Assembly: GCA_031296305.1 (NCBI GenBank)
Contig: JARLFZ010000001.1
Coordinates: forward strand, 62,001-126,000
Source: Occallatibacter sp.
GTDB taxonomy: Bacteria > Acidobacteriota > Terriglobia > Terriglobales > Acidobacteriaceae
Length of the DNA: 64,000 bases
Direction: 5' to 3'
Below, piece by piece: positions 52,974 through 61,740 of the stretch (position 1 is the first letter of the stretch; the number at the start of each line of letters is the position of its first letter). Made by a program: the position numbers and the translations under genes. A model generated the notes under the pieces. The model was given only the letters and a program-made list of their open reading frames with translations, was not told the origin of the DNA and ran no database searches.

Positions 52974-54080
52974 ATGAAAGAAACTTTGCGTCAGGCTGCC
53001 GGAAGTTTGCTGGTGGTGGGGTTGGCCGATAAAGAGCTCACCCCGATGGAGCGCGCGTGGCTCAAGCTGGTTCGGCCCGCAGGCATCATTCTCTTTAAAC
53101 GAAACATCGTCGATGCCGCGCAAACACGCGCTCTGCTCTCCGAGGCAACCAGCTTTTGCACGCCGCATTGCGGCGCTTTCGTTGATGTGGAAGGCGGCAC
53201 GGTCGACCGGCTGCGCGACGTGCTGGCTCCGATTCCCTCGGTGCAGGCTGTGGCGCAAGCCGCCCGCGCAAAGGCGCGCCCCGCAATCGCCCGCGAGCAC
53301 GGCGAGCTGGTGGCGCGTGCCGCAAAGGCCTTCGGCTTCAATTCGTCCTTCGCGCCGGTGCTCGATCTGGCGCTGCCGGAGTCGCGGGCAGTGATGCAAA
53401 CTCGCTGCGCCGCCGAAACCGGCGCGGGCGTCACCGCATACGCGCGCGAGTTTCTTGCCGGACTCGCATCGCAGAACGTGGCCGGTTGCGGCAAGCACTT
53501 CCCCGGCCTCGGCGGCGGCACCCTCGATTCGCACCTGGAAACGCCGGCAATCAATCGTCCATGGCCCGAGCTGTGGAAAGAAGATCTGGAGCCTTACCGC
53601 GCGCTGCGCAACGCTCTGCCGATGGTGATGGTGGCGCATGCAGCGTACCCGCTTACAGCCGACCCCAAGAACCCCGCCACGGTGTCGAAGTTCTGGATGC
53701 AAACCGTGCTGCGCAAGCGGATAGGCTATTGCGGCATCGTCGTCTCCGACGATCTCGAGATGGGCGGCGTGACAAAGTTCATGCCCATCGCCGAGGCCGC
53801 CGTAGCCACCGTACGCATGGGCTGCGATCTGGCTTTGATCTGCCACCACCCTGAGCCGATCTTGCAGGTGTACGAAGCGTTGATTCGCGAGGGCGAGCAC
53901 TCCGCGGCATTCAGCAAGATTCTGCTCGAGCGTGCGCGTGAGTCGGCTCGAAAGCAAGTCAAGACATTCCCGGCAAAAATGCCAGCAGCGCTCAACCCGA
54001 AACAGTTTGAAGCTCTGCGAGCGCGGATTGTGCGCTTCAGCGAGGTGGTGGTGAAGGCCGCTGCCCAGGGGATCGCATGA
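52974..54080 (+). CDS. nagZ: Beta-N-acetylhexosaminidase NagZ-like (GH3)
   Basis: 368 residues, single GH3 barrel as in NagZ. GKHFPGLGGGTLDSHLE is the variant of the KHFPGHGxTxxDSH loop (His of DSH as acid/base helper), and the nucleophile is the Asp of VVSDDLEMGG. It should remove GlcNAc from cytosolic anhydro-muropeptides. anmK follows with a four-base overlap, which is functional support: NagZ and AnmK act in the same recycling pathway. There is no signal peptide, in keeping with a cytosolic enzyme. Confidence 0.87.
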   Translation: MKETLRQAAGSLLVVGLADKELTPMERAWLKLVRPAGIILFKRNIVDAAQTRALLSEATSFCTPHCGAFVDVEGGTVDRLRDVLAPIPSVQAVAQAARAKARPAIAREHGELVARAAKAFGFNSSFAPVLDLALPESRAVMQTRCAAETGAGVTAYAREFLAGLASQNVAGCGKHFPGLGGGTLDSHLETPAINRPWPELWKEDLEPYRALRNALPMVMVAHAAYPLTADPKNPATVSKFWMQTVLRKRIGYCGIVVSDDLEMGGVTKFMPIAEAAVATVRMGCDLALICHHPEPILQVYEALIREGEHSAAFSKILLERARESARKQVKTFPAKMPAALNPKQFEALRARIVRFSEVVVKAAAQGIA

Positions 54081-55243
54081 AGACGCACGCCATGACGGTC
54101 GCCGGCGTGATGAGCGGGACGTCCGCCGATGGGGTCGACGTGGCAGTGGTGCAAATTGCAGGATCCGCGACTCGCCCGAAACTTACACTCCTTGCGCACG
54201 AGCACTTCGCCTATCCAGCTCCATTGCGGCGCTCTGTGCTCGCCGCGATGAATGCGCAATCGACCTCGACGGCCGAATTGGCGCGGCTCAACTGGCGCCT
54301 CGGCCTCGCCTACGCCGAAGCAGTCAACGAAACCAGAAAAGAGCACAAGCTGCGGCTCGATCTGGTCGGCTGCCACGGACAGACGCTCTATCACCAGGCC
54401 CGCCCAGCCCAGTATTCAGGCCGCAAATTTGCGTGCACATGGCAGGCGGGTGAGGCGCAGGCGATCGCAGCAGAGTTGCGCGTGCCCGTGGTATCGAACT
54501 TTCGCCCGGCAGACATGCTGGCTGGTGGCCAGGGCGCTCCGCTCGTTCCGCTTTTGGATTATGTTCTTTTCGCAGATAAGAAGCGCGGGCGCGTTTTGCA
54601 AAACATCGGCGGCATCGCCAACTTGACTGCCCTCCCCTCCAAAAGTCTGCTCCACGCAGTGGCGTTCGATATTGGGCCGGGCAACATGGTCATCGACTGG
54701 CTGGCGCAAAAACTCTTCGGCAAGCCTTTCGACCGCAACGGAGCGCTGGCGGCGCGCGGAACTGTAATTGAGTCCGTACTGAAAGACGCGCTGCGCCATC
54801 CATATTTCAAATCGCGCCCACCCAAGACCGCTGGGCGCGAACAGTTCGGCCGGGCTTACGCGGCGGAGTTTCTGAAAAAGTGCCGTGCACAATCCAAGAA
54901 CCCCAACGATGCGCTCGCGACGGCGACAGCCTTGACTGCGGAAACGATCGCACGGAGCTACACGCGTGATGTCGAACCGCGCATGAAGAACCACGCCGTG
55001 GATTTCATCGTCTCCGGCGGCGGCGCACGCAACCGGACGCTGATGAAGATGCTGGCCGCGAGGCTGGAACCGCGGGGATGCACGTTGCGATCGAGCGACG
55101 CCTTCGGATTGCCTGCGGAAGCCAAGGAAGCGGCAGCATTTGCGCTGCTCGCGTGGTGCACGTGGCATCGCCTGCCGGGCAACATTCCCAGCGCAACAGG
55201 AGCAAAGCGCGCCGTCATCCTGGGACAAGTGACCTACGCGTAA
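54077..55243 (+). CDS. anmK: Anhydro-N-acetylmuramic acid kinase
   Basis: 388 residues of the ASKHA fold. MTVAGVMSGTSADGVDVAVV is the N-terminal phosphate loop; GCHGQTLYHQ, NIGGIANLT and FDIGPGNMVID are family blocks, and IVSGGGARNRTLM lies near the C-terminus. It opens the anhydro ring and phosphorylates anhMurNAc to MurNAc-6-phosphate. The ATG overlaps nagZ (ATGA at 54077-54080). MurQ, the next enzyme, is not in the window. Confidence 0.94.
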   Translation: MKTHAMTVAGVMSGTSADGVDVAVVQIAGSATRPKLTLLAHEHFAYPAPLRRSVLAAMNAQSTSTAELARLNWRLGLAYAEAVNETRKEHKLRLDLVGCHGQTLYHQARPAQYSGRKFACTWQAGEAQAIAAELRVPVVSNFRPADMLAGGQGAPLVPLLDYVLFADKKRGRVLQNIGGIANLTALPSKSLLHAVAFDIGPGNMVIDWLAQKLFGKPFDRNGALAARGTVIESVLKDALRHPYFKSRPPKTAGREQFGRAYAAEFLKKCRAQSKNPNDALATATALTAETIARSYTRDVEPRMKNHAVDFIVSGGGARNRTLMKMLAARLEPRGCTLRSSDAFGLPAEAKEAAAFALLAWCTWHRLPGNIPSATGAKRAVILGQVTYA

Positions 55244-55574
55244 GGCGCTTGCGCTCGCGGCGTCGGCGGTGCAACAGATTCTGGCGCGCGACCTGCGGCC
55301 GTGAATCTCGGGTGCATCGATACACTCCTCGTGCACAACCGGCGGTTAAACCGCGTGGTTCCATCGCCTTCAGGAAGTTATACCTTTCTGGGAACGGCAT
55401 TGCCCAAGCAAGACTGAGCTGGTGTTGTCCAGTGAGGATGTGATTCCAGTCCCCAATGTTCAGGCACTCCTCTGCTACCATAAAGATGATTGTGGCTCCC
55501 GGCGCCGTGCTGATTTCCCGCCATCCAAGGATCTGAGCACTACGGCGGCTTGAGCCACCCAAAGGAGAACTTTT
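55244..55574. other. Intergenic leader region before fructose-bisphosphate aldolase
   Basis: 331 bases with no supported gene. It should hold the promoter of the aldolase gene. Small inverted repeats are seen (for example AACCGGCGGTTAAACCGC around 55337-55354), but no family A-D repeat and no confident -35/-10 pair. Confidence 0.5.
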
Positions 55575-56624
55575 ATGCCTCTAGTTTCCATGCGGCAGCT
55601 CCTCGATGAGGCTGCCAAGGGCGGATACGGTGTCGGCGCGTTCAACGTGAACGACATGGAGCAAATTCAAGCCATCATGATGGCCGCCAAGCAAACTAAG
55701 TCGCCAGTCATCGTGCAGGCTAGCCGCGGCGCGCGCCAGTTTGCCGAGGACCTCTACCTCTTCAAGCTGATTCAGGCCGCCGCGGAGCTGAATCCCGAAA
55801 TTCCCATCGCCATGCACCAGGATCACGGCAACAGTTTTGACACCTGCAAGAGCGCCATCGCACTCGGTTACACCTCCGTGATGATGGACGGCTCGCTAAA
55901 GGAAGACGGCAAGACGCCGTCGACGTTTGAAGAGAATGTTGACGTGACGCGTCGCGTGGTCGACTACGCACATGAGCGCGGCGTCACCGTGGAAGGCGAA
56001 ATCGGCGTGCTGGGCGGGGTGGAAGATGGCCATGGCGCGGGCGGCACGGGCTTGGAGCACATCACCGATCCCGACCAGGCTGTCGAATTTGCCGAGCGCA
56101 CCGGGGTTGACGCGCTGGCCATCGCCATCGGCACCAGCCACGGTGCTTACAAGTTCAGCAAGAAGCCCGACGGCTCTGTGCTCAAGATGGACGTGCTCAT
56201 CGCGATCCACAAGCGGTTGCCGCACACGCATCTCGTGATGCATGGCAGTTCTTCGGTCCCCAAGGACCTTCAGGATATCGTCAACGAATATGGCGGCAAG
56301 CTCAAGCAAACCTGGGGCGTGCCCGTCGAGGAGATCCAGCTCGGCATCCGCAACGGCGTGCGCAAGGTGAATGTGGACACCGACAATCGCCTGGCCATCA
56401 CCGGCGCCATCCGCAAAGTGCTCTGGACGCAGCCGGAGAAGTTCGATCCGCGCGACTACATGAAGCCAGCCCGCGAGGCCATGGCCAAGGTTGTGGCCCA
56501 GCGCATGACCGAATTCGGTCAGGCCGGCCATGCCGGCGACTACACGCAGATTCCGATCAGCGAAATCGCCGAGGGCTACAAGAGCGGCAAGCTCGACACG
56601 CGCCCCTCCGTTGCTGCCAAGTAA
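55575..56624 (+). CDS. fba: Class II fructose-bisphosphate aldolase
   Basis: 349 residues. GAFNVNDMEQIQAIM at the start, MHQDHGNSFDTCKSAI (catalytic Asp and zinc His), GEIGVLGGVEDGH (metal and substrate loop), GTSHGAYKF and VMHGSSSVP (zinc His) are the class II motifs. It splits fructose-1,6-bisphosphate in glycolysis and runs in reverse in gluconeogenesis. AAAGGAG lies seven bases before the ATG. It stands alone with its own terminator. Confidence 0.95.
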   Translation: MPLVSMRQLLDEAAKGGYGVGAFNVNDMEQIQAIMMAAKQTKSPVIVQASRGARQFAEDLYLFKLIQAAAELNPEIPIAMHQDHGNSFDTCKSAIALGYTSVMMDGSLKEDGKTPSTFEENVDVTRRVVDYAHERGVTVEGEIGVLGGVEDGHGAGGTGLEHITDPDQAVEFAERTGVDALAIAIGTSHGAYKFSKKPDGSVLKMDVLIAIHKRLPHTHLVMHGSSSVPKDLQDIVNEYGGKLKQTWGVPVEEIQLGIRNGVRKVNVDTDNRLAITGAIRKVLWTQPEKFDPRDYMKPAREAMAKVVAQRMTEFGQAGHAGDYTQIPISEIAEGYKSGKLDTRPSVAAK

Positions 56625-56649
56625 CTCCAGCACCACGCTCAAAAGACGA

Positions 56650-56691
56650 ATGCGCCACGCCGCGATTGCGGGTGGCGCATTTTTCTTTTTG
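56650..56691 (+). terminator. Rho-independent terminator after fba
   Basis: ATGCGCCAC-g-CCGC, loop GATT, GCGG-GTGGCGCAT, then TTTTTCTTTTT. The long stem and strong T-tract make this the clearest intrinsic terminator in the window, 25 bases after the aldolase stop. Confidence 0.9.
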
Positions 56692-56726
56692 CACGCATCT
56701 TCTTGCCCCTTGCCGGCGGCCCCCTT

Positions 56727-57122
56727 TCAGAGCCCGTAACCGGTATCGCCGCTCTCTTCGCTGCCCACTTCCTCATGGCGCTGAGTATGCAGCGGCTTCA
56801 AGTCGCGCGGCACCACGACGGTCCGCTCGACTCTATCCTTCGACTTCATCGCCTCTTCCACGCCGAAGGTCATGGCCATTTCGTCGATCTTGTCGTCGAA
56901 GTGGCGGCGCAGGAGCGACAGGTCGGCGCGCAGCTCGGCGCGTTGCTGGGGATCCTCGTCGTTAGAGGCCTCCCATCTTGCAGTGAGAATGATCGAGAAA
57001 CGCAGAGCGGCAAGCTCTTCGGTTTCGTAAGCCAGCATCGCCTCTCGGCTTTCCTTGATATACCGCGAAGCAGGTCCCATCAACGATGGATGCAGCGGAG
57101 CATGAAGCAATTCCGTGGACAC
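56727..57122 (-). CDS. Hypothetical helical protein
   Basis: 131 residues, mostly predicted helix, with charged stretches (ESREAMLAYETEELAALRFSI; QRAELRADLSLLRRHFDDKIDEMAMTF, each shortened) and a polar C-terminus. There is no signal or membrane segment. The start is the GTG at 57120-57122 with GGAGG six bases upstream. A CCGCGG-ATTTT-CCGCGG hairpin lies three bases before that ribosome-binding site. I do not recognise the family. It converges with fba, sharing the terminator region. Confidence 0.65.
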   Translation of the reverse strand: MSTELLHAPLHPSLMGPASRYIKESREAMLAYETEELAALRFSIILTARWEASNDEDPQQRAELRADLSLLRRHFDDKIDEMAMTFGVEEAMKSKDRVERTVVVPRDLKPLHTQRHEEVGSEESGDTGYGL

Positions 57123-57392
57123 GGCAGTCCTCCCTCCGCGGATTTTCCGCGGGGATGATCTCGAGCGATCAGCCGGAAACCACCAGCCTCGAGAGCACCG
57201 GCCCGTTGCCCCATTCTTCGGCTGGAATGGCCTTAGTGTGTAGGGGTGAATTGGAGTGCGCTGTGCGCCAAGTCACTCGATGTTGGGAGGGAGTTCCAAA
57301 AATGTCATTTGCTTTACGCTAAGGCGCTTCGATCCAACACTAAACGTGCAGAAGGGGGCAGGCTTTCGCGAGTTGTAACTTTTGTAACGGGC

Positions 57393-59081
57393 TCAGGCCA
57401 CTTCAGTGGAGATGGGCGCAGCGGTTACGCCCGTCGCTCCACTCGATGCGCCCGGCTGCATCAGGAGCCAGTAGTGGAAGCCATCCACAATGGCCATCAG
57501 CGCGGCCTGATTCAAGTCGCTGCTCACGCCCGCGGTGGTCCACGGCTCGTGGCCGTCGGCATTAAAGCTCACCGCGACCCGCACATGGGCGGCGGAATCG
57601 TACGCCTTCACGTCGAGAGCGGTGACGGTGAAGGTTCCCAGATGCATGTCGGCCAGGGACGGAAATAGCTTTTCGAGTTCGCGGCGAAGGGCCTTGGTTA
57701 GTGCGTCCACCGGGCCTGCGCCTTCGGCCCGAGTGGTGGCGACTTTCGAATCAGCGAGCATAAGCGTCATAAACGCGAGGGCATAGTGGTCACCGACGTC
57801 GTCGCACTCGTCGAAGATGCGCCAACTCCTCACGCTAAACCAATTCGGCAATGTTTCCAGCGTTCTCATACAAGCCAGGCGGAAGGAAACTTCGCTGGCC
57901 GTAAAGCCTCCGCCCTCGATCATCGCCGCATTCGTTTCCATCAGCGTCTGCGCCTGTGCGGAGTTGAGCGGCACGCCCATCGACTCCGCCAGCAGCATGA
58001 TGTTGGCCTTGCCCGATTGCGCGTTCACGCCGATGACCGGGCTGGCACCCACGCGCGCCGGATCGCACCACAGGTACGCGCCGGGATTCTTGCGCTCGCT
58101 CGAGCCATGCATTCCCGCCCAGGTGCCGAACGCGCCCGGTCCCACGATGGGCGCGCCGTGCGGCGGTTCGAGCGCGAACGCCGCGTAGGCCGAATGCGCC
58201 AGGCTGGTCAATCCCGTGAGCGCCTGCGGCGAAACAAACTCAGCTTCCCCGCGCAGTTGCATGGCTCCGACTACCGTAGTCAGATTCACGTTGCCGCAGC
58301 GCTCGCCGGTGCCGATGAGTGTTCCCTGCACCTGGACAGCGCCAGCCATAATCGCAGCGCGCGTGTTGGCCACGCCCAGGCCGCGATCCGTGTGGCCGTG
58401 GAATCCAAAGCCGGCGCCGGGAAACTCGCGGATGAGGCCGCCGATCACCTGCTGCACTTCTTCGGGATTCGCTCCGCCGTTGGTGTCGCACACCACGATG
58501 CGGCTTACGTTCTGGCGAACGCACTGTTCGGTAAGCTGGCGAAAATGTTCGAGGCTGCGCTGGGCAAAATCGCCGCTGCATGGATTGCCGTTTTCACAGC
58601 GCCCGCATTGCGCATCCATGGCGTGTTCCAGGTCGACGATCACTTCGAGGCCGTGAGATTGCAGGCAGTCGATGGTTTCCCACGTCATGCGCAGATTCTC
58701 TTCAGGGCTCACACCAAGTGAGCGCTCTACATCGAGCAGCCTCGACTTGACCACGATCACCGCAACGGGAACACGCCGCTTGTGGCGCAGGATGAATTCG
58801 ACATCGGGCCAATCTTCGACTTTCGCGCCGCGGCCGCGCGTGCGCCCGAATAAGGCCAGCTTCATCGCGCGCGTATCGACATTGGCGAGAGCACTGGTCA
58901 GGTCGCTCACAAACTGGTTGGCTCCGGCGAATCCGATCTCGGCGTAGCGCACGCCGAACGCCGCCATACGCTCAAGCAAAAGCACGGCATTGGGCACCGA
59001 GATCTCCAGATTCGGCTGCTGCAAACCGTCGCGGAGGCTGGTGTCAAAGATCTCGACTTTTCTGATGGTCTTTTCCGTCAT
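57393..59081 (-). CDS. cimA: (R)-citramalate synthase CimA-type
   Basis: 562 residues: a DRE-TIM (HMGL-like) barrel with DTSLRDGLQQPN, catalytic region GFHGHTDRGLGVAN (metal His pair), VCDTNGG, and a C-terminal LeuA-dimer regulatory domain (LGTFTVTALDVKAY, VRVAVSFNADG). It condenses pyruvate and acetyl-CoA for threonine-independent isoleucine synthesis, if the family assignment holds; isopropylmalate-synthase-like activity is the alternative. I start at the ATG at 59079-59081, since the upstream 25 codons are a family A repeat. The repeat therefore lies in the immediate leader. Confidence 0.87.
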   Translation of the reverse strand: MTEKTIRKVEIFDTSLRDGLQQPNLEISVPNAVLLLERMAAFGVRYAEIGFAGANQFVSDLTSALANVDTRAMKLALFGRTRGRGAKVEDWPDVEFILRHKRRVPVAVIVVKSRLLDVERSLGVSPEENLRMTWETIDCLQSHGLEVIVDLEHAMDAQCGRCENGNPCSGDFAQRSLEHFRQLTEQCVRQNVSRIVVCDTNGGANPEEVQQVIGGLIREFPGAGFGFHGHTDRGLGVANTRAAIMAGAVQVQGTLIGTGERCGNVNLTTVVGAMQLRGEAEFVSPQALTGLTSLAHSAYAAFALEPPHGAPIVGPGAFGTWAGMHGSSERKNPGAYLWCDPARVGASPVIGVNAQSGKANIMLLAESMGVPLNSAQAQTLMETNAAMIEGGGFTASEVSFRLACMRTLETLPNWFSVRSWRIFDECDDVGDHYALAFMTLMLADSKVATTRAEGAGPVDALTKALRRELEKLFPSLADMHLGTFTVTALDVKAYDSAAHVRVAVSFNADGHEPWTTAGVSSDLNQAALMAIVDGFHYWLLMQPGASSGATGVTAAPISTEVA

Positions 59082-59088
59082 CGCGTCC

Positions 59089-59138
59089 TGTAGCGCCGGT
59101 CTCCTGACCGGCTGTCGTGTGGGCGTCCACGCCCGCAC
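59089..59138. repeat. Family A repeat, variant second arm, in the cimA leader
   Basis: The first hairpin GCCGGTCT-cct-GACCGGC is as in other copies, but the second is GTGGGCG-tcca-CGCCCGCAC-like instead of GCGGGGGTC. It ends seven bases from the cimA start codon on the minus strand. The copy at 61475-61524 shares the variant arm. Confidence 0.82.
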
Positions 59139-59342
59139 ATTTCCGGGCACCACCAAATCGCACTGTCAGAGCACGATCATTCGCCAGGGCTTTTCAGCCG
59201 TGCGACAAGAAAACTCTCACATTACCATCATATCGTGACCCAGGATTTCAGGCGCTCCAACGTCAGAGGCAAAGATAGGCAGGAGTGAAAAAATAAATCT
59301 GGGACGGGCTAGAGCAATTCTGATCTCTGTTCCCTGCTTGAT

Positions 59343-61424
59343 TCACACCGCAGGCGCGGCTGAAGGCTCCCGTGACGGCGGCACCAGGGCGCCAGTTTCC
59401 TGGTCCTTGTACTGCAACTGGTAGAGCTTCCAGTAAAGACCGCGCTGCGCGAGCAACTCCTGGTGCGAGCCCATCTCGCGCAACTGGCCCTTGTGCATCA
59501 CCAGAATGGTTTCAGCCCTTTGCACTGTCGACAGCCTGTGCGCAATGAGCACACTGGTGCGCCCTTCGACCAATCGCTCGAGTGCCCCGCGAATGCGCAG
59601 CTCCGTGTCGGTGTCGACGCTCGACGTGGCTTCGTCAAGAATGAGAATGCGCGGGTTGTAGGCCAGCGCGCGGGCAAAGTTGATGAGCTGCTTTTGCCCC
59701 GTGGAAAGCGAGTTGCCGCGCTCGCGTACCGGCTCGTCGAAGCCGCTGGGAAGCGACTCGATGAAGTCGAGTACGTTGACGTCCTTCGCGGCGCGGCGCA
59801 TGGTGGCGTCGGAGATTTCTTCATTGCCGAGGCGAATGTTTTCACCGATGGTGCCCGAGAAGAGGAAGGGATCCTGCAACACCACCGCGAAGTGGCGGCG
59901 GAGCGCCGTCAAATCGTGATCGCGAAGGTCCACGCCATCAATGAGGATGCGGCCGGCAGTGACCTCGTAAAAGCGCATCATCAGGCTGGTGAGCGTGGTT
60001 TTGCCCGCACCAGTGTGACCGACAATCGCCACCGTCTGCCCCGGCTCGATGGTGAAGGAAACGTCTTTCAGAATCCACTCGATATTCTCGAGGCCGGCGA
60101 GTTCAGCGCCATCTACCGCCCCGTGCTCGGCCTTTGCCACCGCGGCCTTCTGCGCATCCGTGAGCTTTTGATAGGTGAACCAGACATGCCGAAATTCAAT
60201 GCGATTCGATCCGTCGCCGGCTATGACGTGCGCTGGGCTGACAATCTCCGGCGCTGAATCCATAAGCTTGAAAATGCGCTCACACGCGGCCATCGCGGAT
60301 TGCAGGATGTTGTACTTGTCGCTCAGGTCCTGGATGGGCCGCCAGAAGCGCAACGAAAATTGCGTGAACATGATGAGCACGCCGATGGTGACCGTGGGCG
60401 GCAGGTGCAGCGCCCCAAAGCCGCCGCGCCACACCACGAGAGCAATGGCGACAGAAGAGAGAAAATCGACAGCCGGATAATAAAGCGCGTAGGCAAGGAT
60501 CGTGTCCATGAAGGCAATCATGTGCTGCCGGTTTACGGCTTCGAAGTCCCTGTAGGCGCGATCCTCGCGATTGAATAGTTGCACAACGCTCATGCCCGAA
60601 ATGTGCTCTTGGGTGAAACTATTGATACGCGCGATGGCAGTCCTCACGCGCCGGAAGCTCTCACGCACATGATCTCTGAAGACGCGCGTGACGATCAAAA
60701 TCAGCGGCAGCACCGCGAAGGCCAGCAGCGACAGCCACCAACTGATGGCGAGCATGACGGCGGCCATAATGGCGAGCATGAAAAAGTCGTTGACGATGGC
60801 CAGCACACCGTCGGTGAACATGTCGTTGACGGCGTCGACATCTGACGTGATACGCGTGACCAGACGTCCCACTGGATTCACGTCGAAGAAGCCCACGTGC
60901 ATGCGCTGCATATGGCGGAAGATGTCGCGGCGCAGATCGAACATGATCTTCTGGCCGGTCCATTGCATCAGGTAGACCTGAACGAACTGGAAGAGATAGG
61001 CGGAAACCAGCATCGTCAGGTAGATGGCTGCGAGCCGCGTCACGCCCGCAACGGCTCCTTCAGGAAGCAGGCGGGCGAGAGGACTCGCATTCGCCACCCA
61101 ATGCGCCACAGCATTCGAGGGATCTGTTGCGATCAGGTCGGGGGCCAGATAGCGATCGACGGCCACCATTACGAGGATCGGTCCGGCTACGTCGCAGAGC
61201 GACTTCAGCGTAACGGAGAGCGCAGCGATGCCGGCCTGCAGCCAGTAGGGGCGCACATAGTGGCCCAGCCGCCGCATCAAGTGCGCGTCATACACTTTGC
61301 CGACCGGATCTTCATCAGGCTTCTTACGGGTTTCCTCGCGGGGTTCGCTCAAACTGGACGGTGCCCCGGGTTTCGCCGAGGGTTCAGAGCCGGATTTGGT
61401 CTTGTTGTCTTCTGATTCCGCCAT
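59343..61424 (-). CDS. ABC exporter, fused membrane and ATPase domains (MsbA/MdlB-like)
   Basis: 693 residues: a charged N-terminal tail (about 60), six transmembrane helices (about 65-370) and a nucleotide-binding domain with GHTGAGKTT, LSTGQKQ, ILILDEATSSVD and AHRLST. Between the A-loop Tyr in VWFTYQ and the strand before Walker A, about 28 extra residues (LTDAQKAAVAKAEHG and GAELAGLE) are inserted, which is unusual. As a half-transporter it should dimerise; the substrate is unknown. The ATG at 61422-61424 has no close ribosome-binding site, though GGGAGG is 24 bases upstream. The frame extends into a family A repeat. Confidence 0.88.
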   Translation of the reverse strand: MAESEDNKTKSGSEPSAKPGAPSSLSEPREETRKKPDEDPVGKVYDAHLMRRLGHYVRPYWLQAGIAALSVTLKSLCDVAGPILVMVAVDRYLAPDLIATDPSNAVAHWVANASPLARLLPEGAVAGVTRLAAIYLTMLVSAYLFQFVQVYLMQWTGQKIMFDLRRDIFRHMQRMHVGFFDVNPVGRLVTRITSDVDAVNDMFTDGVLAIVNDFFMLAIMAAVMLAISWWLSLLAFAVLPLILIVTRVFRDHVRESFRRVRTAIARINSFTQEHISGMSVVQLFNREDRAYRDFEAVNRQHMIAFMDTILAYALYYPAVDFLSSVAIALVVWRGGFGALHLPPTVTIGVLIMFTQFSLRFWRPIQDLSDKYNILQSAMAACERIFKLMDSAPEIVSPAHVIAGDGSNRIEFRHVWFTYQKLTDAQKAAVAKAEHGAVDGAELAGLENIEWILKDVSFTIEPGQTVAIVGHTGAGKTTLTSLMMRFYEVTAGRILIDGVDLRDHDLTALRRHFAVVLQDPFLFSGTIGENIRLGNEEISDATMRRAAKDVNVLDFIESLPSGFDEPVRERGNSLSTGQKQLINFARALAYNPRILILDEATSSVDTDTELRIRGALERLVEGRTSVLIAHRLSTVQRAETILVMHKGQLREMGSHQELLAQRGLYWKLYQLQYKDQETGALVPPSREPSAAPAV

Positions 61425-61474
61425 CGGCCGCGTAGGGTGGGCTTCCTCCCTTATTGTACGAGGAGTGCGGCAGA

Positions 61475-61524
61475 TGTAGCGCCGGTCTCCTGACCGGCTG
61501 TAATGCGGGCGTCCACGCCTGCGC
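61475..61524. repeat. Family A repeat, variant second arm, upstream of the ABC exporter
   Basis: GCCGGTCT-cct-GACCGGC followed by ATGCGGGCGTCCACGCCTGC. It lies 50 bases upstream of the ABC exporter start, on the leader side. Same variant as at 59089-59138. Confidence 0.82.
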
Positions 61525-61562
61525 ATGTTCATAACCTATTACGAAGTCGGGCGGCCAATGCT

Positions 61563-61688
61563 CTATTCGCCGGGTCCGGCCTTGGCCGAGGGCTTTGGCT
61601 CGGGTTTGGGCTTCGGCCTGGGCCGCGAAACGCCGAAACTCAGCAGCACAAACCCGAAGCCCTTCTTGAGCGTATCGAGGAAACTCAT
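61563..61688 (-). CDS. Very small Lys/Pro-rich protein
   Basis: 41 residues: MSFLDTLKKGFGFVLLSFGV, a hydrophobic helix that could insert in the membrane, then a tail with alternating Lys/Arg and Pro (RPRPKPKPEPKPSAK). The gene begins 52 bases after the cytochrome c gene on the same strand. The frame is open 39 codons further upstream, but that part overlaps the cytochrome gene. The ribosome-binding site is weak, so the call rests on the protein-like composition and position. Confidence 0.45.
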   Translation of the reverse strand: MSFLDTLKKGFGFVLLSFGVSRPRPKPKPEPKPSAKAGPGE

Positions 61689-61740
61689 GGTCCCACTTTC
61701 CCTTCGTTCCTGAGCAACACGACCACCTGCCGCTCGCGCT

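Noticed and set aside
57151-57171. TGATC-TCGAGC-GATCA palindrome as another Crp/Fnr site
   Set aside because: It does not fit GTGAT-N4-ATCAC and has different spacing to the gene; no second example supports it.
61425-61532. N-terminal extension of the ABC exporter
   Set aside because: The added residues are a translated family A repeat (SRSGDRRYICRT), not protein-like sequence.
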